A stretch of 64,000 nt of DNA from positions 3,038,001 through 3,102,000 of the forward strand of contig NZ_LT907842.1 in assembly GCF_900215245.1 (NCBI RefSeq), written 5' to 3'. The position numbers and the translations under genes were made by a program. The stretch is from Pseudomonas fluorescens (lineage in GTDB: Bacteria; Pseudomonadota; Gammaproteobacteria; Pseudomonadales; Pseudomonadaceae). Within the stretch, counting starts at the first letter, position 1; each line of letters opens with the position of its first letter. Positions 57,521 through 64,000 of the stretch are shown here, piece by piece. The notes beneath the pieces were generated by a model that was given only the letters and a program-made list of their open reading frames with translations, was not told the DNA's origin and ran no database searches.

Positions 57521-57558
57521 AAAAAAGCCCGCCACCGAGCACTCGGTGGCGGGCTTTT
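57521..57558 (+). terminator. Rho-independent terminator of cysD-cysNC
   Basis: A perfect 13-bp G/C-rich stem (GCCCGCCACCGAG/CTCGGTGGCGGGC) with a 2-base gap is flanked by A6 and T4, starting 14 bases after the cysNC stop. Confidence 0.92.
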
Positions 57559-57587
57559 CTGTGGGATCTTGAAAGTTATCCGGGCAA

Positions 57588-57678
57588 GTGTGGGAGCGGG
57601 CTTGCTCGCGAAAGCGGTTTATCAGCCAAACATGTATTAGCTGACACTCCGCTTTCGCGAGCAAGCCCGCTGCCACAT
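57588..57678. repeat. REPIN between cysNC and the acyltransferase gene
   Basis: Two nearly identical REP arms of about 30 bases in inverted orientation (core GCGGGCTTGCTCGCGAAAGC, one mismatch in the GTGGGAGC part) flank a 31-base middle. This is the best preserved REPIN of the window. Confidence 0.9.
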
Positions 57679-57683
57679 TTTGA

Positions 57684-58583
57684 TCACCTGTTATTTGGAT
57701 AATCTGTGTGAAGCTTGCCTAGAAGCGCATCCTTGTCTTCCCACAGCTGGTTGATCCAGCCCTGAAACGCCAAACGATACTCCCCATCCTGCTCATAGTT
57801 CTTGCCGATAAACCCGGCTGGAATCTGCACCTCTTCGAAGTGCACCACCACGTCCTTCACATTCCCGCACAACAAATCCCAATAACCTGGGCGTCCGGCT
57901 GGGTAGTGGATGGTCACGTTCACCAATGACTTGAGTTGCTCGCCCATGGCATCCAGCACAAACGCAATCCCGCCCGCCTTGGGTTTGAGCAGGTAGCGGA
58001 ACGGCGATTTCTGCTGGGCATGTTTGCCCGGCGTAAACCGCGTGCCCTCGGCAAAGTTGAAAATGCCCACCGGGTTGTCGCGAAACTTTGCACAGGTCTT
58101 GCGCGTAGTTTCCAGGTCTTTGCCTTTCTTCTCCGGATGCTTTTCCAAATAGGCCTTGGTGTAGCGCTTCATGAACGGAAAGCCCAGCGCCCACCATGCC
58201 AGGCCAATTACCGGCACCCAGATCAGTTCCTGCTTGAGGAAGAACTTCAGCGGCCGAATCCGGCGATTGAGCACGTATTGCAGCACCATGATGTCGACCC
58301 AGCTCTGGTGGTTGCTGGTCACCAGGTATGAGTGCTGGTAGTCGAGGCCCTCCAGGCCGGTCAGATGCCAGCGGGTGCGCCGCACGAGGTTCATCCAGCC
58401 CTTGTTGTTGGTCACCCAGGCTTCGTGGGTGTGGTTCATCAGCCATTCGCTGAAGCGTTTGGCAAACGGCAGAGCCTTGAACAGCGCGACAACAAACAGG
58501 AACGAGCACAGCAGGATGGTGTTCAGCGCCAACAGCAGCGAAGCAATTACCCCGCGCACGGCGGCAGGTAGAAAATCCAGCAT
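57684..58583 (-). CDS. PlsC-type 1-acylglycerol-3-phosphate acyltransferase (YihG-like)
   Basis: A 299-residue membrane-bound acyltransferase with one or two N-terminal hydrophobic segments. The catalytic NHxxxxD motif is NHQSWVD, and the substrate-binding FAEGTRFTPGK (EGTR) follows. YihG relatives acylate lysophosphatidic acid with particular fatty acids and affect envelope properties. The start is ATG at 58583, adjacent to the pta stop; co-transcription with pta is likely. Confidence 0.88.
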   Translation of the reverse strand: MLDFLPAAVRGVIASLLLALNTILLCSFLFVVALFKALPFAKRFSEWLMNHTHEAWVTNNKGWMNLVRRTRWHLTGLEGLDYQHSYLVTSNHQSWVDIMVLQYVLNRRIRPLKFFLKQELIWVPVIGLAWWALGFPFMKRYTKAYLEKHPEKKGKDLETTRKTCAKFRDNPVGIFNFAEGTRFTPGKHAQQKSPFRYLLKPKAGGIAFVLDAMGEQLKSLVNVTIHYPAGRPGYWDLLCGNVKDVVVHFEEVQIPAGFIGKNYEQDGEYRLAFQGWINQLWEDKDALLGKLHTDYPNNR

Positions 58584-60683
58584 TTAGATATCCATAGGTC
58601 GGTTGGCGGCTTGAATCGCAGTCAGCGCGATGGTGTACACGATGTCGTCGACCTGGGCACCGCGCGGCAGGTCGTTGACCGGCTTGCGCAGGCCTTGCAG
58701 CATGGGGCCCAGGCTCACGCAGTCGGCACTGCGTTGCACGGCTTTGTGCGTGGTATTGCCAGTGTTCAGGTCGGGGAACACAAACACCGTGGCTTTGCCG
58801 GCGACCTGGCTGTTGGGCGCCAACTGCCGGGCGACGGTTTCATTGGCGGCGGCGTCGTATTGCAACGGCCCATCGATCAGCAGTGAGCTTTGTTGCTCGT
58901 GGGCGAGCAGGGTGGCTTCGCGGACTTTCTCCACTTCCTCGCCACTGGCCGAATCGCCGCTGGAATAGCTGATCATCGCCACGCGCGGGGTGATACCGAA
59001 AGCCGCAGCCGAGTCGGCGCTTTGCAGGGCGATTTCTGCCAATTCGGCGGCGCTCGGGTGTGGGTTCATCACACAGTCGCCATACACCAGCACCTGCTCG
59101 GGGAACAGCATGAAGAACACCGACGACACCAAGGTGCAGCCCGGCGCCGTTTTAATCAGCTGCAGGGCAGGGCGGATGGTGTTGGCGGTGGAGTGGATAA
59201 CGCCGGAGACCAGGCCGTCCACTTCATCCAGTGCAAGCATCATCGTGGCGATCACCACCGTGTCTTCGAGTTGCTGCTCGGCCATCGGCGCATTGAGGCT
59301 CTTGCTCTTGCGCAGTGCGACCATGGGTTCGACATACCGCTGGCGAATCAGGTCCGGGTCGAGAATCTCCAGGCCTTCGGGCAACTCAATGCCGTGGGCG
59401 CGGGCCACCGCTTCCACATCGGCTGGCTTGGCCAGCAGCACGCAACGGGCAATGCCCCGCGCCTGGCAGATGGCGGCGGCTTGCACGGTCAAGGGCTCGC
59501 TGCCTTCGGGCAGCACGATACGTTTGTTGGCCGCCTGGGCGCGCTGGATCAACTGATAGCGGAACACCGCTGGCGACAGGCGCATCTCCCGAGGCGTACC
59601 GCAGCGTTGGTGCAGCCAGCGCGCATCCAGGTGGCTGGCGACGAAATCGGTGATGATCTCCGCACGTTCGCGGTCATCAATCGGGATTTCCTTGTTCAGG
59701 CTGTTGAGCTGGTTCGCCGTGTCGTAAGAGCCGGTGCTCACCGACAACACCGGCAGCCCGGCCTGGAAAGCACCGCGGCACAGATCCATGATGCGTGGGT
59801 CGGGCAGGGTGTCGCTGGTCAGCAGCAAGCCGGCCAGAGGCACACCGTTGATCGCGGCCAGGCTGACGGCGAGGATGATGTCGTCGCGGTCGCCGGGGGT
59901 TACCACCAGGACGCCGGGTTTGAGCAGTTCAACGGTGTTACGCATGGTGCGCGCGCAGATGATGATCTTGGTCATGCGCCGGCTTTCATAGTCACCGGCG
60001 TTGAGAATCTGCGCGCCCATCAGGTCGGCGACGTCGCGGGTGCGCGGCGCGTTGAGTTCCGGCTGGTACGGGATGCAGCCCAACAGGCGGAACTCGCCGC
60101 TGCGCAACAACGGCGAATGCTCTTTGAGACGCGCCGAGAATGCTTCCATGCTTTCGTCGGTGCGCACTTTGTTGAGGATCACACCGAGCATTTTCGGGTC
60201 TTTCGGCCCGCCGAACAGTTGGGCCTGCAGTTCCACGCGGCCGGAGAGTTCGGTGAGCACTTCGTTTTCCGGCGCCGACACCAGGATCACTTCGGCGTCG
60301 AGGCTCTTGGCCAGGTGCAGGTTGACCCGCGCCGCATAGCTGGCGCTGCGGGTCGGCACCATGCCCTCGACGATCAGCACGTCCTTGCCCACGGCGGCTT
60401 GCTGATAAAGGGTGATGATTTCTTCGAGCAGTTCGTCGAGCTGGCCATCGCCGAGCATCCGCTCGACATGGGCCAGGCCCAGAGGCTGTGGCGGTTTCAG
60501 GCCATGGGTGCGCGCCACCAGCTCGGTGGAGCGTTCAGGGCCAGTGTCGCCCGGGTGTGGCTGGGCAATCGGTTTGAAAAAGCCGACTTTCAGCCCGGCC
60601 CGTTCAAGGGTACGCACCAGCCCAAGGCTGATGGAGGTCAGACCCACTCCAAAATCGGTGGGCGCGATAAAAAAAGTCTGCAT
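58584..60683 (-). CDS. pta: phosphate acetyltransferase, long form
   Basis: A 699-residue three-domain Pta. The N-terminal P-loop-like domain opens FFIAPTDFGVGLTSISLGLVRTLERAGLKVGF. A middle DRTGG domain follows (GVLVVTPGDRDDIILAVSLAAINGVPLAGLLLTS), and the catalytic domain starts near residue 375 (RIVLPEGSEPLTVQAAAICQARG). It interconverts acetyl-CoA and acetyl phosphate. The ATG at 60683 is preferred to one seven codons upstream. No ackA is adjacent within the window. Confidence 0.95.
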   Translation of the reverse strand: MQTFFIAPTDFGVGLTSISLGLVRTLERAGLKVGFFKPIAQPHPGDTGPERSTELVARTHGLKPPQPLGLAHVERMLGDGQLDELLEEIITLYQQAAVGKDVLIVEGMVPTRSASYAARVNLHLAKSLDAEVILVSAPENEVLTELSGRVELQAQLFGGPKDPKMLGVILNKVRTDESMEAFSARLKEHSPLLRSGEFRLLGCIPYQPELNAPRTRDVADLMGAQILNAGDYESRRMTKIIICARTMRNTVELLKPGVLVVTPGDRDDIILAVSLAAINGVPLAGLLLTSDTLPDPRIMDLCRGAFQAGLPVLSVSTGSYDTANQLNSLNKEIPIDDRERAEIITDFVASHLDARWLHQRCGTPREMRLSPAVFRYQLIQRAQAANKRIVLPEGSEPLTVQAAAICQARGIARCVLLAKPADVEAVARAHGIELPEGLEILDPDLIRQRYVEPMVALRKSKSLNAPMAEQQLEDTVVIATMMLALDEVDGLVSGVIHSTANTIRPALQLIKTAPGCTLVSSVFFMLFPEQVLVYGDCVMNPHPSAAELAEIALQSADSAAAFGITPRVAMISYSSGDSASGEEVEKVREATLLAHEQQSSLLIDGPLQYDAAANETVARQLAPNSQVAGKATVFVFPDLNTGNTTHKAVQRSADCVSLGPMLQGLRKPVNDLPRGAQVDDIVYTIALTAIQAANRPMDI

Positions 60684-60762
60684 GCGAATTCTCTGGAGGT
60701 GCATGGCTTCGGTGGCGCTCTATGGCTGAGCGCCTACCGGGAATCAGGTGCCAAGGTTATCG

Positions 60763-60999
60763 TTATTCACGCTTTTGCGCACACCAGCCGCACGCAAAGG
60801 GCCGGCCTATTTTTTCCAGGCGCTGCGCGGGGTCGAGCACCCAGGCGCGGGACTGCCATGGCGGCTGGTGGCGCAGGTGCTGTGTGTGACCGCAGGACAG
60901 GTCGGCGACCCAGTGCCGGTCGTCGTCCTGGTGGAAGCCGATGATGAAGGATGCCGTTGATCGGTCCCGTCTGTCCGGGTTCTGTTCGCTTTCGGGCAA
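60763..60999 (-). CDS. DUF3565 domain protein, start uncertain
   Basis: A protein whose C-terminal ~65 residues match DUF3565 (FIIGFHQDDDRHWVADLSCGHTQHLRHQPPWQSRAWVLDPAQRLEKIGRPFACGWC), with conserved His and Cys positions that suggest metal binding. No ATG, GTG or good TTG lies close before the domain. I mark the TTG at 60999 for want of better, with AAGGA too close in front; the open frame continues upstream across the start of slyD. The function is unknown. Confidence 0.6.
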   Translation of the reverse strand: MPESEQNPDRRDRSTASFIIGFHQDDDRHWVADLSCGHTQHLRHQPPWQSRAWVLDPAQRLEKIGRPFACGWCAQKRE

Positions 61000-61051
61000 A
61001 TCCTTGTTTAGACTTGTCCGTTCTTCATTCTTATGCAAAAGGTCTCGCCCC

Positions 61052-61537
61052 ATGACGATCGCCGCTAACAAGGCTGTCTCCATCGACTATACCCTGACCA
61101 ACGACGCTGGTGAGGTCATCGACAGCTCCGCCGGCGGCGCGCCGCTGGTCTACCTGCAAGGCGCAGGTAACATCATCCCGGGCCTGGAGAAGGCTCTGGA
61201 AGGCAAGAACGTCGGTGACGAACTGACTGTCGCCGTAGAACCTGAAGATGCATACGGCGAATACTCCGCCGAACTGGTCAGCACCCTGAGCCGCAGCATG
61301 TTCGAAGGTGTTGATGAGCTGGAAGTGGGCATGCAGTTCCACGCTTCCGCACCGGACGGCCAAATGCAGATCGTCACCATCCGCGATCTGGACGGCGACG
61401 ACGTGACTGTCGACGGTAACCACCCTCTGGCCGGTCAGCGCCTGAACTTCCAAGTGAAGATCGTTGCCATCCGCGACGCTTCCCAGGAAGAAGTGGCTCA
61501 CGGCCACGTCCACGGTGAAGGTGGTCATCACCATTGA
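61052..61537 (+). CDS. slyD: SlyD-type FKBP peptidyl-prolyl isomerase
   Basis: A 161-residue FKBP-fold prolyl isomerase with the insert-in-flap architecture of SlyD. It has VSIDYTLTNDAGEVIDSS and GNIIPGLEKALEGKNVGDELTVAVEPEDAYGEY, and a histidine-rich tail (HGHVHGEGGHHH) that binds nickel or zinc. It acts as a cytosolic chaperone and metal carrier. The ATG at 61052 gives the conserved N-terminus; upstream frame is the promoter region shared with the DUF3565 gene. Confidence 0.93.
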   Translation: MTIAANKAVSIDYTLTNDAGEVIDSSAGGAPLVYLQGAGNIIPGLEKALEGKNVGDELTVAVEPEDAYGEYSAELVSTLSRSMFEGVDELEVGMQFHASAPDGQMQIVTIRDLDGDDVTVDGNHPLAGQRLNFQVKIVAIRDASQEEVAHGHVHGEGGHHH

Positions 61538-61560
61538 TTGTGGTTTGATCAATCGGTAGC

Positions 61561-61593
61561 AAAAACGCCCCGACTGGTTCGGGGCGTTTTTTT
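61561..61593 (+). terminator. Rho-independent terminator of slyD
   Basis: ACGCCCCGA and TCGGGGCGT pair around CTGGT and are followed by seven T. It starts about 25 bases after the slyD stop. Confidence 0.92.
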
Positions 61594-61630
61594 GTCTGCA
61601 GAAAAGCTGACTTGGCTTTATCGGGCCCAA

Positions 61631-61670
61631 ACAAAAATGCCCCGGACCTTTCGGTACGGGGCATTTTTTA
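61631..61670 (-). terminator. terminator of rpsT (two-way)
   Basis: ATGCCCCG (61637-61644) and CGGGGCAT (61657-61664) form an 8-bp stem with A5 and T6 runs on either side, so it can stop transcripts from both directions. It is 40 bases after the rpsT stop. Confidence 0.88.
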
Positions 61671-61709
61671 ACTGTTACGTAACCAGGGCTACGTGGCAGT
61701 TTTTACCAC

Positions 61710-61988
61710 TTAGGCTGCTGCAGCGACGTTCAGAGCCTTGATGTGGCCATTCAGGCGGCTCTTATGACGAGCGGCCTTGTTCTTGTGGATGATGCCTTTA
61801 TCGGCCATACGGTCGATAACTGGCACGGCCAGAACGTAAGCAGCTTGGGCTTTTTCAGCGTCTTTGGTGTCGATGGCTTTAACTACATTCTTGATGTAGG
61901 TACGAACCATGGAACGCAGGCTGGCGTTGTGGCTGCGACGCTTCTCAGCCTGTTTTGCACGTTTTTTGGCGGAAGGTGTGTTGGCCAC
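61710..61988 (-). CDS. rpsT: 30S ribosomal protein S20
   Basis: A 92-residue basic protein that binds 16S rRNA. The N-terminus [29 protein letters not shown] and the C-terminal [22 protein letters not shown] are typical of S20. The start is GTG at 61988. It is divergent from murJ, with a shared 250-base promoter region. Confidence 0.97.
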   Translation of the reverse strand: MANTPSAKKRAKQAEKRRSHNASLRSMVRTYIKNVVKAIDTKDAEKAQAAYVLAVPVIDRMADKGIIHKNKAARHKSRLNGHIKALNVAAAA

Positions 61989-62241
61989 CGTCGAGCTCCT
62001 CGAAAGACTTTTTAGGAAATAGCAAACAAAATAGGCCGCGAATCATGCCGATGACTTGATGTGTTGTCAAGGGCGGCTGATGCGAACTGCTGAGTGGTCG
62101 ATCTGAAGAGGCGGGTGATTTATTTCCGGCGCTTGACCTGTAAACTCGCGAGCTTTGGCTCTGTGCTGTTGCAGGCGCGCAGTATCGCATAAGTGGGCGC
62201 TTTGTTCGCCTGCTCTTTATCTATAGGCGCAAACTCTTTCA

Positions 62242-63780
62242 ATGAATCTGCTCAAATCGTTGGCTGCCGTCAGCTCTATCACCATGATTTCCCGGGTTTT
62301 GGGGTTCGTGCGTGACACCCTGCTGGCACGCATTTTTGGCGCCAGCATGGCCACGGATGCATTCTTTATTGCCTTTAAACTGCCCAATCTGCTGCGGCGG
62401 ATCTTCGCGGAGGGCGCTTTTTCTCAAGCTTTCGTGCCGATCCTGGCCGAGTACAAGACCCAGCAGGGTGAAGAGGCAACCCGCACGTTTATTGCCTACG
62501 TCTCGGGCCTGCTGACGCTGGTACTGATGTTGGTGACCATCGTCGGTATGCTGGCTGCGCCCTGGGTGATCTGGGCCACGGCGCCGGGTTTTGCCAACAC
62601 GCCGGAAAAATTCGCGCTGACCACTGATCTGCTGCGGGTGACCTTCCCCTATATATTGCTGATTTCTCTGTCGTCCCTGGCCGGGGCGATCCTCAATACC
62701 TGGAACCGCTTCTCGGTGCCAGCCTTCGTGCCGACCCTGCTGAACGTCAGCATGATTATTTTCGCGCTGTTCCTCACGCCTTACTTCGACCCGCCGGTCA
62801 TGGCTCTGGGCTGGGCGGTACTGGCGGGTGGCCTGGCGCAGTTGCTCTACCAACTGCCGCACCTGAAAAAGATCGGCATGCTCGTGCTGCCACGTCTTAA
62901 CCTCAAGGACACCGGCGTATGGCGCGTAATGCGCAATATGCTGCCGGCGATCCTGGGGGTGTCGGTCAGTCAGATCTCGCTGATCATCAACACTGCGTTT
63001 GCCTCGCTGCTGGTCTCCGGTTCGGTGTCGTGGATGTACTACGCCGATCGCCTGATGGAACTGCCGTCCGGTGTGCTTGGCGTGGCCTTGGGCACGATTT
63101 TGCTGCCAACCTTGTCGCGCACCTATGCCAGTAAGGACTGCCACGAGTATTCACGCATCCTCGACTGGGGCCTGCGCCTGTGCTTCATGCTGGTGCTGCC
63201 CTGTTCCCTGGCGTTGGGCATCCTGGCTGAGCCGTTGACCGTATCGTTGTTCCAGTACGGTCAGTTCAGCGCATTTGACGCGTCGATGACCCAACGTGCA
63301 TTGGTCGCTTACTCCGTCGGTTTGCTCGGCATTATTGTGATCAAGGTGCTGGCCCCAGGCTTCTACGCCCAGCAAAATATCCGCACGCCGGTCAAAATCG
63401 CGATCTTCACCCTGATCGTTACCCAGTTGCTCAACCTGGTATTTATCGGCCCGTTGGCGCATGCCGGCCTGGCCCTGGCTATCAGCATCGGTGCCTGCAT
63501 CAATGCCGGTCTGCTGTTTTATCAGCTGCGCAAGCAGCAGATGTTCCAGCCGCAGCCGGGCTGGGGAATGTTTGCCCTCAAGCTGGTGGTCGCGGTAGCG
63601 GCAATGTCAGCGGTGTTGCTGGGCCTGATGCACTTTATGCCGGCCTGGGATCAAGGCCCTATGCTGGAGCGCTTCATGCGCCTTGGCGTGTTGGTGGTCG
63701 CTGGTGTGGTGGTGTACTTCGGGATGTTGCTGCTGCAAGGCTTCCGCCTGCGGGATTTCAATCGCAAGTCGCTGGGATAG
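62242..63780 (+). CDS. murJ: lipid II flippase MurJ
   Basis: A 512-residue MOP-superfamily membrane protein with about fourteen transmembrane helices that moves lipid II across the inner membrane. The conserved opening [55 protein letters not shown] holds the functionally important arginines. [20 protein letters not shown] is another MurJ signature. The ATG at 62242 fits the family. ribF follows about 120 bases downstream, the usual order. Confidence 0.96.
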   Translation: MNLLKSLAAVSSITMISRVLGFVRDTLLARIFGASMATDAFFIAFKLPNLLRRIFAEGAFSQAFVPILAEYKTQQGEEATRTFIAYVSGLLTLVLMLVTIVGMLAAPWVIWATAPGFANTPEKFALTTDLLRVTFPYILLISLSSLAGAILNTWNRFSVPAFVPTLLNVSMIIFALFLTPYFDPPVMALGWAVLAGGLAQLLYQLPHLKKIGMLVLPRLNLKDTGVWRVMRNMLPAILGVSVSQISLIINTAFASLLVSGSVSWMYYADRLMELPSGVLGVALGTILLPTLSRTYASKDCHEYSRILDWGLRLCFMLVLPCSLALGILAEPLTVSLFQYGQFSAFDASMTQRALVAYSVGLLGIIVIKVLAPGFYAQQNIRTPVKIAIFTLIVTQLLNLVFIGPLAHAGLALAISIGACINAGLLFYQLRKQQMFQPQPGWGMFALKLVVAVAAMSAVLLGLMHFMPAWDQGPMLERFMRLGVLVVAGVVVYFGMLLLQGFRLRDFNRKSLG

Positions 63781-63899
63781 AGGGTTTGCCGCGATAAAAC
63801 GGTTGTTTTATCGATTCGATCCATTTGGCCTGTGCTGTTGCCTGTCGTCCGGGGCCGGGTGTGGTTATAATCGACCACTTTATGAGCAAGAAGCGCGTT

Positions 63900-64000
63900 A
63901 TGCAGCTGGTTCGAGGTCTCCACAACCTGCGCCCCCAGCATCGGGGCTGCGTCGCCACTATTGGCAACTTTGACGGTGTTCACCGTGGCCACCAGGCTAT
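63900..64000 (+). CDS. ribF: riboflavin kinase/FAD synthetase, N-terminal part (runs off the window)
   Basis: The first 33 codons of RibF, the bifunctional enzyme that makes FMN and FAD. The opening QLVRGLHNLRPQHRG is followed by VATIGNFDGVHRGHQA, the conserved nucleotidyltransferase loop. The ATG at 63900 gives the usual Pseudomonas N-terminus; an ATG at 63882 is in frame and would add six residues. The gene continues past the right edge. Confidence 0.92.
   Translation, partial: MQLVRGLHNLRPQHRGCVATIGNFDGVHRGHQA

Noticed and set aside
55603..57522. 639-codon open frame antisense to cysNC
   Set aside because: His/Gln/Arg-rich mirror translation without motifs; cysNC on the plus strand has all expected motifs.
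58890..60944. 684-codon open frame antisense to pta
   Set aside because: Mirror frame with no recognisable domain, while pta is intact in the other strand.

Overview
The window is a chromosomal segment of a Pseudomonas from the P. fluorescens group. The evidence is the gene content and order (lolB-ispE-tRNA-Gln-prs-rplY-pth-ychF, hemA-prfA-prmC-moeB-murI, algW, cysD-cysNC, rpsT-murJ-ribF), the REP/REPIN repeats built on the GTGGGAGC arm, and an Rsp/Rsc type III secretion locus with the layout known from plant- and soil-associated P. fluorescens.

Layout. Positions 1-5.4 kb hold the end of a D-Ala-D-Ala ligase gene, then a leftward run (laccase-domain PgeF-like protein, gamma-glutamyltransferase, PhzF-like isomerase, EamA permease, GNAT acetyltransferase) and a tRNA-Met. 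Positions 5.5-6.2 kb hold one small unknown gene behind a leader that looks structured. Positions 6.3-24.4 kb are the type III secretion island. The ECF sigma gene rspL has a sigma-54-type promoter and a perfect IHF consensus. A rightward operon rspJ-rscV-rspQ-rscN-rspO-rspP-rscQ-rscR-rscS-rscT-rscU meets two leftward operons (rspA-rspB-rscJ-rspD-rspE and rspF-rspG-rscC-rspT-rspV) end to end. rspR, the enhancer-binding activator, closes the island. Three good hrp boxes sit in front of the three structural operons, so the inferred circuit is RspR plus sigma-54 to rspL, then RspL to the apparatus genes. I see no effector, harpin or translocator gene inside the island.

Positions 24.7-37.2 kb are housekeeping: translation (ychF, pth, rplY, prfA, prmC), PRPP, isoprenoid and haem synthesis (prs, ispE, hemA), lipoprotein sorting (lolB), cell wall (murI) and a PagL-type lipid A deacylase. 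Positions 37.3-49.4 kb hold an apparent light or photo-oxidative stress locus. A nine-gene overlapping leftward operon (DUF523/DUF1722, MerR-family regulator, photolyase, SnoaL-like, SDR, FAD oxidoreductase, DUF1365, Cfa-like methyltransferase, DUF2878) is preceded by a sigma-70-like promoter embedded in TGTACA-type operator repeats. The same motif recurs before a renalase-like oxidoreductase next to a TIGR01777 gene and hemH.

Positions 49.5-64 kb carry a DUF4198 protein with a TonB-dependent receptor, AlgW, a Nif3-like protein, sulfate activation (cysD, cysNC), an acyltransferase, Pta, SlyD, ribosomal protein S20, MurJ and the first codons of RibF. No insertion sequence, integrase, CRISPR array or rRNA gene was seen. 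Functional names rest on reading motifs and family resemblance by eye; no database search was run.
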